Positions 7,501 through 12,829 of a stretch of 14,025 nt of DNA are shown here, piece by piece; within the stretch, counting starts at the first letter, position 1; each line of letters opens with the position of its first letter. The stretch is from Tepidimonas sp. Lineage in GTDB: Bacteria; Pseudomonadota; Gammaproteobacteria; Burkholderiales; Burkholderiaceae_C. The DNA lies in the NCBI GenBank assembly GCA_025054905.1, contig JANWZF010000239.1, forward strand, positions 1 to 14,025, in the 5' to 3' direction. The translations under genes and the position numbers were made by a program. Below the pieces are notes generated by a model. That model was not told where the DNA came from. It searched no databases and worked only from the letters and a program-made list of their open reading frames with translations.

Positions 7501-7661
7501 TGCCCCTGCAGTTCAGGCGGCAAGAAGCGGGCATAGGCCGGGGCGACCAGCACGGCCAGCAGCCCGAACCACGCTGCCGCTGCCCACAACCTAAGCCTTC
7601 CGCCACCGGCCCCTGGCGGGCGGGCGGGGATCAGCCGGCGGTGGAGTCCCTTCGCGGGCAT
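4506..7661 (-). CDS. Membrane PAS-PAS-PAS-GGDEF-EAL protein with CZB-like C-terminal domain
   Basis: A 1051-residue c-di-GMP signalling protein. Domains in order: an N-terminal membrane or signal helix (about 26-44), a PAS domain (about 50-150) that should be periplasmic, a short coiled coil (157-183), a second membrane helix (191-213), two cytoplasmic PAS domains (about 230-345 and 355-465), GGDEF (about 473-640), EAL (about 650-900) and a helical tail. The GGDEF site is intact (557-561), with an RxxD inhibitory site at 548-551, five residues upstream. The EAL site is also intact: EALLRW at 685-690, Asn744, E777-E780, DDFGTGYSS at 807-815, KID at 828-830 and Glu864. Both cyclase and phosphodiesterase activity are therefore possible. 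The tail has His932, Cys951, His978 and His982, in the pattern of the chemoreceptor zinc-binding (CZB) domain. The last 80 nt overlap the SulP gene. The start lacks an obvious ribosome binding site. Confidence 0.94.
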   Translation of the reverse strand: MPAKGLHRRLIPARPPGAGGGRLRLWAAAAWFGLLAVLVAPAYARFLPPELQGHAVPAWVIDPDSGLILEANRAAVAFYGYPDLAQGHMRITQINQLGEADIRSEMEHARREGRGYYLFPHRLASGEVVTVEVHSSPFQAEGRTLLLSLLLPESRSATLQQELQRYQSRLESLVAERTEQVLGAQRSRNQIMAAALAGAVLALAVLLFVLLQLRGTLRRERALASQLEDVLRGARLGYGQWDLVRDRITLHPRLLRLIGDRALTRPMTHAELAERVHPDDRTAIRTALISHLKGLSEAADLRFRLRHADGHWIWMQAWGRVTARDPASGRALMLAGVIRDVSHEVALEESRAIALSVFQDAGEAIVVTDERGVVLEVNDAMVQLSGYPREELIGRGRLPWRPVERHGVPAWPRLRRQLLREGRWRGEAWWRHRDGRLIPVIETISAVRDAQGQVIRYVALAQDISALKAQQQALEYQAFHDALTGLPNRVLLADRLALAIASAHRHGRRVAVAYLDLDGFKDINDRHGHPLGDAVLREIALRLQRTLREGDTLARVGGDEFVVVLADLDESARWQAVVERLLQVCSEPLPGLDPNVQLTTSIGVTLYPDDGADAEVLLRHADQALYRAKRDGKNRWVLFDPAEDRQAAAYAELVADVHRGLSAGEFALHLQPRVRLRDGAVLGAEALLRWHHPRDGLRLPGTFLPVIEQDDVMIELGEWVLHEALRLLAQWQAQGYGAWQLSVNVAARQLRDPAFGERLEQALRQHPEAPPQRLELEIVESSALEGIETLERLLEHCRALGVAVAIDDFGTGYSSLAYLKRLPASVVKIDQSFVRDVFDDPSDLRIIEGIVALGHAFGLEVVGEGVETVEHGALLLRLGADVAQGWGIARAMPPEQWLTWVGQWRMPPSWQLWAPLARSAWSRVLAEAEILHRIQLARAQGGEPIGPPALCPVERALEEALPAAVREGPAYALLRQAHTAFHAAVANLPQSAPPDSAALQTLQAAHERWLQAMHGLLASLTLPSAHEAATPAIRPMEPLAPRPDLGPGVPA

Positions 7662-7762
7662 GGACGTGGCAAACCACTAGAAAGTCGAAAACCAAAAATT
7701 GCTGGTCATCTTAGCGGAGCAACGCCGATGGGGCCAGCGGGAGGATGTGCTAAGGTTGATGC
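7662..7762. promoter_or_regulatory. Divergent intergenic region with an inverted repeat over the DUF3422 ribosome binding site
   Basis: This 101-bp gap separates the divergent GGDEF-EAL and DUF3422 genes and must hold both promoters. The stretch at about 7670-7712 is markedly richer in A and T than its surroundings, but I see no convincing -35/-10 pair on either strand. ATCTTAGC (7708-7715) can pair with GCTAAGGT (7749-7756) with one wobble across a 33-nt loop. The right arm contains the AAGG (7752-7755) that acts as Shine-Dalgarno for the ATG at 7763. Confidence 0.35.
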
Positions 7763-9097
7763 ATGTCACTGCCGCTAGATCCGGTGAGCCGGTCGGGGGC
7801 GCTGCCCGCCGACGATGCGCGCCGCCGCACCTTGCACGACGAAATCCACGCCCGACCGCCGGCGCGCATCCGTCTGCCGGCGCTGGTGGTGTACGTGGCG
7901 GTGCTCAACGACGGGGTGTCGCGCGCCGAAGAGCTGCATCATTTGCGCAGCTTGCCGGGGCAACAGCACCTCGGTGCCGATGATCTGGCGCGCAACTTCC
8001 TGCGTCTGCGCTGTGCGGGCTACACGCTGAAGTGGGAGCGCCACACCGAATTCACGCGCTACTCGCTGGTGCAACCGCTGCCGGCGGGCTGCGGGTTGGG
8101 GGCGCGCGATCCGGCGCTGCAGCCCCACAGCCTGCTGCCGCCGGGGTGGTTGGCCGCCATTCCGGGGCGCACGATGGCGGCCATCGAGCTGGCCATGGAC
8201 CCGCAACCACTGGAGGAACCTGCGGCGCTGCTGGAGCAGGCGCGCACCTGGTTCGACGGCCGCCCGATCGTGGCTTCGCTGCTCGGGCAGCCGTCGCATT
8301 CATTGGTGGTGACCGACTTTCACCTGCGCCCTGATGGCTTTGAGCGCATGTTGGTGCTGGCTCCGCCCGGCACCAGCGAGACGCGCGCCGGGCGCATCTC
8401 GGCGCGCCTGCTGGAGCTGGAAACCTACCGGATGATGGCGCTGCTGGGACTGCCGGTGGCCAAGGCGCTGGCGGGCCCGCTGGTCCAGGATGAAGCCGAG
8501 TTGGCACGCCTGACGGCCGAAATGGAAGCCAAGACGACCTCCGAGCAGGTGCTGCTGGATGCGCTGGTGGCGCTGGCCGCGCGCGTGGAGCGCAGCCTCG
8601 CCGAGCATGGCTACCGGTTTTCGGCCACGCGGGCCTACGATCGCCTTGTGCAGCAGCGCATTGCCGAGCTGCGCGAGCGCCCGATTCCCGGCACCCAGAC
8701 CATTAGCGAATTCATGCAGCGCCGTCTGGCCCCGGCGATAGCCACGGTGGCCTCAGTCGAGCAGCGCCTCAACGCGCTGTCGGAGCGGGTGGCGCGCGCC
8801 AGCGCGCTGCTGCGCACGCAGGTGGACATCGCGCGTGAGGAGCAGAACCGGCAGTTGCTGGAAAAACTCACCCGGGGGCAAGCGCTGCAGCTGCGCCTGC
8901 AAACCACGGTGGAGGGGCTGTCGATCGCCGCGATCTCGTACTACGTGATCAGCCTTGTGTTGTACGGAGCCAAGGCCCTGAAGTCAGCCGGCGTACCGCT
9001 GCACCCGGAGCTGACCGCAGGCGCGCTGATGCCACTGGTGCTGTGGGCAGTCTGGCGCATCAACCGCCGCATTCACGACAAACTGCACACTGACTGA
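7763..9097 (+). CDS. DUF3422 family membrane-anchored protein
   Basis: A 444-residue protein of unknown function. It opens with the DUF3422 signature RRTLHDEIHARPPARIRLPA (residues 21-40) and continues with family-like segments such as FLRLRCAGYTLKWERHTEFTRYS, and an ERMLVLAPP block before a long helical part. Residues about 300-380 look like an amphipathic coiled coil. Two hydrophobic segments near the C-terminus (about 385-405 and 418-434) form a hairpin membrane anchor, leaving most of the protein soluble with no signal peptide, so it is probably cytoplasmic-facing. AAGG (7752-7755) sits seven bases before the ATG. Its neighbours point to no pathway, and I assign no function beyond the family. 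The family call is from memory of its motif. Confidence 0.88.
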   Translation: MSLPLDPVSRSGALPADDARRRTLHDEIHARPPARIRLPALVVYVAVLNDGVSRAEELHHLRSLPGQQHLGADDLARNFLRLRCAGYTLKWERHTEFTRYSLVQPLPAGCGLGARDPALQPHSLLPPGWLAAIPGRTMAAIELAMDPQPLEEPAALLEQARTWFDGRPIVASLLGQPSHSLVVTDFHLRPDGFERMLVLAPPGTSETRAGRISARLLELETYRMMALLGLPVAKALAGPLVQDEAELARLTAEMEAKTTSEQVLLDALVALAARVERSLAEHGYRFSATRAYDRLVQQRIAELRERPIPGTQTISEFMQRRLAPAIATVASVEQRLNALSERVARASALLRTQVDIAREEQNRQLLEKLTRGQALQLRLQTTVEGLSIAAISYYVISLVLYGAKALKSAGVPLHPELTAGALMPLVLWAVWRINRRIHDKLHTD

Positions 9098-9101
9098 CCA
9101 G

Positions 9102-9147
9102 CCAGGCCGCGCAATGGCCCTGGCCTGGACCTTGGGTGCAACCCAGG
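9102..9147. terminator. Two hairpins between convergent genes, possible weak bidirectional terminator
   Basis: The 51-bp gap between DUF3422 and the cytochrome c4 gene contains CCAGGCC (9102-9108) pairing with GGCCTGG (9122-9128), and a second stem, CTTGGGT (9131-9137) with ACCCAGG (9141-9147), with a 3-nt loop. Neither strand has a T-run after the stems, so this is not a classic intrinsic terminator. It may slow or end convergent transcription. Confidence 0.3.
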
Positions 9148-9148
9148 C

Positions 9149-9790
9149 TCACTTGCTGCTCAGGTACTCGGCCACCGCCGCCATTTCGAGCTCGGTCATC
9201 TTTTCGGCCACGGTGTGCATCACCACGTTGTCGTTGGTGCGCTGGCGCTTGTTGAACTGCTTGAGCTGCGTGAACAGATAGCTGGATAGCTGGCCGCTCA
9301 GGCGGGGCAGGTTGGCCGCGCCGTGACCATCGGCGCCGTGGCAGGCCGCACAAGCCGGCACACCGCTGAACTTGTTGCCGTTGTGGTAGAGGTATTTGCC
9401 CACCAGTGCCAGTTGCGGGTCCTTGGCCTCCTCGCGCACGGTGGGCAGCTTTTCGTAGTAGCGGCCCAGCGCCAGCATTTCATCGTCGCTCAGCTTGGCC
9501 ACCATCTCGGCCATCGCAGTGCTCTTGCGTTCCCCGCTCTTGAACGCTTTGAGCTGCTTGGCCAGGTACTCGGCGTTTTGGCCCGCCAGGCGCGGAAAGA
9601 TTTCGCTGGTGGACTCACCGTTTTCGCCGTGGCACATGAAGCAGGTGCCGTTGGCGATTTTGCGCGCACGCGCTTCGTCGGCCTGAGCCCAGGCAGGCTG
9701 GGTCAGCACCAGCGCGCTGGCAGCGGCCACCGTCACGGACAGCCAGCGGCGCAGGAAAAACTTGGCAGAGGCTTTCATGGCACGACGCAT
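9149..9790 (-). CDS. Dihaem cytochrome c4, periplasmic electron carrier
   Basis: A 213-residue protein with a Sec signal peptide ending near AWA-QA (residue 35) and two c-type haem sites, CFMCH (50-54) and CAACH (147-151). Each sits in a homologous half: the first has FPRLAGQNAEYLAKQL and LSDDEMLALGRYYEKL, the second LPRLSGQLSSYLFTQL and MTELEMAAVAEYL. Likely axial methionines are Met93 or Met96 in the first half and Met191 in the second. This two-domain plan and length match cytochrome c4, which hands electrons from periplasmic donors or bc1 to terminal oxidases. An internal ATG at 9778 (residue 5) is an alternative start; neither start has a strong ribosome binding site. It lies downstream of fccAB on the same strand but beyond a terminator, so it probably has its own promoter. 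Confidence 0.93.
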   Translation of the reverse strand: MRRAMKASAKFFLRRWLSVTVAAASALVLTQPAWAQADEARARKIANGTCFMCHGENGESTSEIFPRLAGQNAEYLAKQLKAFKSGERKSTAMAEMVAKLSDDEMLALGRYYEKLPTVREEAKDPQLALVGKYLYHNGNKFSGVPACAACHGADGHGAANLPRLSGQLSSYLFTQLKQFNKRQRTNDNVVMHTVAEKMTELEMAAVAEYLSSK

Positions 9791-9807
9791 CGTAAGGAAA
9801 GGTCTTT

Positions 9808-9830
9808 ATGTCAGCAAATGCTCATACACC
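9808..9830 (-). promoter_or_regulatory. Candidate regulatory site upstream of cytochrome c4, shared with the fccAB upstream region
   Basis: Read on the minus strand from 9830, this 23-nt stretch begins GGTGTAT, then has ATT and CTGA at fixed spacing. It matches 17 of 23 positions with plus-strand 11603-11625, ahead of fccA. It ends 18 nt before the c4 start codon. I cannot point to a clear -35/-10 pair here. The match is visible; its role as an operator or promoter element is inference. Confidence 0.3.
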
Positions 9831-9845
9831 GATATTGACCCCAGG

Positions 9846-9921
9846 AAAAAACCCCTGTTGCCGCTGCGGTTGGCAGGCTGCGCCCGTGGATCAGCGCCGC
9901 CCGCGTGCCCGGCAACAGAGG
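9846..9921 (-). terminator. Intrinsic terminator of the fccAB operon (long hairpin)
   Basis: On the minus strand, CCTCTGTTGCCG (9921-9910) can pair with CGGCAACAGGGG (9863-9852): 12 bp with one wobble. Six T residues (9851-9846) follow immediately. The loop is long (46 nt) and GC-rich, and can itself fold. It starts 15 nt after the fccB stop and lies before the c4 gene, so it should separate the two transcripts. Confidence 0.72.
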
Positions 9922-9936
9922 TCGCGGCCCTGGGGT

Positions 9937-11223
9937 TTACGCCAGCGTATCGGCCCAGATGTTGCGCGCCCAGGCCAGCGCGTAGCGGCCTTCCAGCTCG
10001 CTGGCGCGGGCCGACACGCCGCCGGAGCCCGGCACCGTCAGCATGGTCTTTTTCTCCGGGTCGTAGCGGTGCACGCTGGCCACGTGCACCACGTCCTCGT
10101 CGGTGACGAAGCTGTAGCAGGTGTTGGCGTACAGCGGCTGCTTGGGCGGCTCCTTGCCCAGCAGCAGATTGACCACCGCGGCGGCGCAGGTCTTGCCGTG
10201 CTGGTTGGCCATGTGGCCCGACTTGGGCATGGCCGGTGCGATCTGGATCGAGTCGCCCAGGACGTGCACGTTCTTGACCGCGACCGATTCGAAGGTCAGG
10301 AAATCGACCTCACACCAGCGCTTGTTGGCGGTGGCCATGCCCATCTGCACCGCGATGTCGCCGGCGCGCATCGTGGGCAGCACGTTGAGCACGTCGGCCT
10401 TGACGTCGTCGCCGAATTCGAACTTCAGCGTGTTGGTGGCCGCATCGACATCCACGACGCGCTGCTTCGGACGGTATTCCAGGATGCCCTTGTAGTGCTC
10501 TTCCCAGGCTTTCTTGAACAGCGCCGGCTTGGAGGTGACGTCGTCGTTGGCGTCAAAGATGATGACCTTGCTCTTGGGCTTGGCCTTCTTGAAGTAGTGC
10601 GCGACCATGCAGGCGCGCTCGTACGGGCCGGGCGGGCAGCGGTATGGCGCCAGCGGAATCGACAGCGCATAGACGCCGCCGTCGGGCATGGCTTCCAGCT
10701 GCCTGCGCAGCGCCACCGTCTGCGGGCCGGCTTTCCAGGCGTGCAGCACCTTGTCCTGAGCACCAGGGCGGTTCATGCCGGGCAGGGTTTCCCACATGAA
10801 GTCGATGCCGGGCGAGACGATCAGACGGTCGTACTTGACCTCACCGCCGCCGGCCAGCCGGACGATGCGCTTGTCCGGATCCACCGCCGTGGCGCGGTCG
10901 CGGATGACCTTGACGCCGTGGCGCTTTTCCAGGTTGTCGTACGGCACCGTGATGTCGCTCATCTGCTTGATGCCGCCGATGACCAGGTTGGAGATCGGGC
11001 ACGAGACGAAGGCCGGGTTGGGCTCGATCAGCGTGACCTGCACCTTGCCTTCGGAGAACAGGCGCGTGTACTTGGCGGCCGTGGCACCACCATAGCCGCC
11101 CCCGATGACGACGACCTGCGGGCCGCTGCCGCCGCCTGGGGTGGCGCAGCCCGACAGCAAGCCGAGCGATCCGAGGGCCGAGCCGGCCGCGACGGTGGAA
11201 ACGAATTGGCGACGTTGCATCAT
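9937..11223 (-). CDS. fccB: Flavocytochrome c sulfide dehydrogenase, flavoprotein subunit (FccB/SoxF)
   Basis: A 428-residue FAD protein that oxidises sulfide to sulfur or polysulfide in the periplasm and passes electrons to its cytochrome partner. The N-terminus has a twin-arginine motif, QRRQFV (3-8), a hydrophobic stretch, and LLSGC (22-26), which resembles a lipobox. The FAD fold begins VVVIGGGYGGATAAKY (37-52). Cys75 in FVSCPISNLVIGG matches the cysteine that binds FAD covalently. Cys196 (YRCPPGPYERA) and Cys369 (NTCYS) lie at spacings close to the redox-active Cys161/Cys337 pair I recall from Allochromatium. The C-terminal YALAWARNIWADTLA is typical of the FCSD dimerisation domain. The gene follows fccA after a 19-nt gap. 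A second ATG at 11220 is an equal start option. A sulfide:quinone reductase is excluded by the export signal and the cytochrome partner. Confidence 0.94.
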   Translation of the reverse strand: MMQRRQFVSTVAAGSALGSLGLLSGCATPGGGSGPQVVVIGGGYGGATAAKYTRLFSEGKVQVTLIEPNPAFVSCPISNLVIGGIKQMSDITVPYDNLEKRHGVKVIRDRATAVDPDKRIVRLAGGGEVKYDRLIVSPGIDFMWETLPGMNRPGAQDKVLHAWKAGPQTVALRRQLEAMPDGGVYALSIPLAPYRCPPGPYERACMVAHYFKKAKPKSKVIIFDANDDVTSKPALFKKAWEEHYKGILEYRPKQRVVDVDAATNTLKFEFGDDVKADVLNVLPTMRAGDIAVQMGMATANKRWCEVDFLTFESVAVKNVHVLGDSIQIAPAMPKSGHMANQHGKTCAAAVVNLLLGKEPPKQPLYANTCYSFVTDEDVVHVASVHRYDPEKKTMLTVPGSGGVSARASELEGRYALAWARNIWADTLA

Positions 11224-11242
11224 GGCGGAGTGTTCCCTCGGT

Positions 11243-11548
11243 TCAAGGCTTCTTCTGGGCGGCGAAATAGGCGGCGATGGCGCGCAGCTCGTCGTCGGTG
11301 TAACCCTTGGCGAGCTGGTGCATGATGGTGGCGGGCTTGCGGCCAGCCTTGAAGTCCAGCAGCGTCTTGGTCATGTCGTCGGCGTTCTTGCCGGCCAGGG
11401 CTTCCATGCCAGGCTGGGCGTGGCCGTTGGTGCCGTGGCAGTTGGCGCATGCCGCGGCCCAGACCTTGACCTGGTCAACCTGGGCGTGAGCGCTGAAGGC
11501 CGCCGCCAACAGCACGGCGCCGAGGGCTTGTCGCGTCGTTCGGTTCAT
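11243..11548 (-). CDS. fccA: Monohaem cytochrome c subunit of flavocytochrome c sulfide dehydrogenase
   Basis: A 101-residue protein with a signal peptide cut near AHA-QV (residue 22), leaving about 79 residues. One haem site, CANCH (34-38), is followed by GTNGHAQPGMEALAGK, and Met76 in ATIMHQLAKGYTDDEL is the likely sixth haem ligand. This is the class I fold of FCSD cytochrome subunits (FccA or SoxE). It accepts electrons from the FccB flavin and passes them to a soluble cytochrome. The dihaem Allochromatium subunit is about twice as long; this one resembles the small monohaem type of green sulfur bacteria. A GAGGAG lies ten bases before the ATG. It is the first gene of the fccA-fccB operon. 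Identification relies largely on the adjacent fccB. Confidence 0.88.
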   Translation of the reverse strand: MNRTTRQALGAVLLAAAFSAHAQVDQVKVWAAACANCHGTNGHAQPGMEALAGKNADDMTKTLLDFKAGRKPATIMHQLAKGYTDDELRAIAAYFAAQKKP

Positions 11549-11663
11549 GGGGGGTGTGCTCCTCGTGGGGTTGGTGTCATGAGCTCGGTGACAGCACCGT
11601 TAGGTGTATCACGATTGACTGATATTGCACATCAGGGTTTATGCTAGCGCGGCGGTCCTTCTC
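11549..11663 (-). promoter_or_regulatory. fccAB upstream region with 18-bp dyad TATCA-N8-TGATA (11607-11624)
   Basis: This 115-nt gap between the ftsY stop and fccA must contain the fccAB promoter unless it is read through from ftsY; no terminator is visible after ftsY. TATCA (11607-11611) and TGATA (11620-11624) form a perfect 5-bp inverted repeat around an 8-bp centre, 59 bp ahead of the fccA start. The same stretch is the copy of the motif shared with the c4 upstream region (11603-11625). I find no convincing sigma-70 boxes on the minus strand. Operator function is inferred. Confidence 0.35.
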
Positions 11664-12794
11664 TCAGCTCAGCAGGGCCTGCGCAAATTCGCGCGCATCG
11701 AACGGTTGCAGATCCTCCAGCTTTTCGCCCACCCCGATGAAATACACCGGCAGCGTGCGGCCCTGCTCTCGGGCCCACTGAGCGATGGCGCACAGCACCC
11801 CGCCCTTGGCGGTGCCGTCGAGCTTGGTGACGATCAGGCCGGTCAGCCCCAGCGCGGCGTCGAAAGCCTTGACCTGCGCCAGCGCATTCTGGCCGGTGTT
11901 GCCATCCAGCACCAGCAGCACCTCGTGCGGAGCGCTCGGGTCGGCCTTGGCCAGCACGCGCTTGACCTTGCGCAGCTCCTCCATCAGGTGCAGCTGGGTC
12001 GGCAGCCGCCCGGCGGTGTCTACGATCACCACATCCTTGCCGCGGGCGCGGCCAGCACTGACGGCATCGAAGGCCACCGCCGCCGGATCGCCGCCGGCCT
12101 GCGCGACGATGTCCACGCCGTTGCGCTCGGCCCACGCGCCGAGCTGCTCGCGGGCCGCGGCGCGGAAGGTATCGGCGGCGGCCAGCAGCACGGTGGCGCC
12201 ATGCTGCGCCAGGTGCCAGGTGAGTTTGCCGATCGTGGTGGTTTTGCCAGCACCGTTGACGCCGGCCACCATCCACACCGTTGGCCCGTCGGGCTGCGCG
12301 CCGACCTCCAGTGCCTTTTGCAGCGGCTGCAGCCACTCGGCGATGGCCTCGGCCAGCAGCGCGCGCACCTGCGCCGGCTCGCTGGCGCGCGCCTCGCGCA
12401 CGCGGCGCTTGAGGTCGTCCAGCAGCGCCTGGGTGGCCGCTGCGCCGGCATCGGCCAGCAGCAGCGCGGCTTCCAGTTCCTCGTACAGTGTCTCATCGAT
12501 GCGCGTGCCGCCAAACACCGCGCTCAGGCTGGAGCCGGTTTTTTTCAGGCCCTCGCGCAGTCGGTTCAACCAGCCCTGGCGTGTGGCGGCGCTGGCCTGG
12601 CCAGGCGCTGAGGCCACCGACGCCAACGGTGCAGGACAGGGTTGGCGCTCCGCGCCCCCCGCAGGCGACGGCTGCGGGGGCGCCGGGGCTGCCGCACCAG
12701 GGGGCAGGTCGGACGGTGGCGGTGCGGCGGCTTCGGCCGCCGGGGTCGCAGCGCGTCCGGCCCCGAAGAACTTTTCCTTCAAAAATCGAAACAT
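11664..12794 (-). CDS. ftsY: Signal recognition particle receptor FtsY
   Basis: A 376-residue SRP-type GTPase that docks ribosome-SRP complexes at the membrane. The frame is open upstream to 13238, but the ATG at 12794 is chosen because MFRFLKEKFFG is a typical FtsY start and the extension would run antisense through the M16 gene. Residues 11-70 form an Ala/Pro-rich linker in place of the long acidic A domain. Then come the membrane-binding amphipathic helix WLNRLREGLKKTGSSL (75-90) and the N domain. The G domain has GVNGAGKTTT (178-187), DTFRAAA (208-214), DTAGR (259-263), TKLDGTAKGG (323-332) and GVGEKLEDLQPF (354-365), the full GTPase set. It diverges from the M16 peptidase gene with 34 nt between the two start codons. 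Confidence 0.97.
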   Translation of the reverse strand: MFRFLKEKFFGAGRAATPAAEAAAPPPSDLPPGAAAPAPPQPSPAGGAERQPCPAPLASVASAPGQASAATRQGWLNRLREGLKKTGSSLSAVFGGTRIDETLYEELEAALLLADAGAAATQALLDDLKRRVREARASEPAQVRALLAEAIAEWLQPLQKALEVGAQPDGPTVWMVAGVNGAGKTTTIGKLTWHLAQHGATVLLAAADTFRAAAREQLGAWAERNGVDIVAQAGGDPAAVAFDAVSAGRARGKDVVIVDTAGRLPTQLHLMEELRKVKRVLAKADPSAPHEVLLVLDGNTGQNALAQVKAFDAALGLTGLIVTKLDGTAKGGVLCAIAQWAREQGRTLPVYFIGVGEKLEDLQPFDAREFAQALLS

Positions 12795-12809
12795 AGTTTG
12801 GGCACTGCC

Positions 12810-12829
12810 TAGAATCGGTTGCCATTCTA
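12810..12829. promoter_or_regulatory. 20-bp dyad between ftsY and the M16 gene
   Basis: TAGAATCGGTTGCCATTCTA is a perfect 6-bp inverted repeat with an 8-bp centre. Each arm reads TAGAAT, five of six matches to a -10 box, once on each strand, so the arms could be the -10 elements of two overlapping divergent promoters. The left arm would give the M16 gene a very short leader and the right arm would give ftsY a leader of about 20 nt. Convincing -35 boxes are missing. The right arm overlaps the first base of the M16 start codon. An operator is the alternative. Confidence 0.4.

Noticed and set aside
4620..7778. A 1052-codon plus-strand open frame opposite the GGDEF-EAL gene
   Set aside because: It is antisense to a protein with full catalytic motifs, is rich in Gln, Arg, His and Ala with no recognisable domain, and arises from the GC-rich third positions of the real gene.
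9808..11325. A 505-codon plus-strand frame opposite fccB
   Set aside because: Antisense to a clearly identified flavoprotein; no recognisable domain and it begins in the terminator/promoter spacer.
11615..11642. Plus-strand TTGACT (11615-11620) and TTTATG (11638-11643) at 17-bp spacing, resembling a promoter
   Set aside because: It would drive transcription antisense into ftsY with no plus-strand gene downstream. I treat it as chance, though an antisense RNA cannot be excluded.
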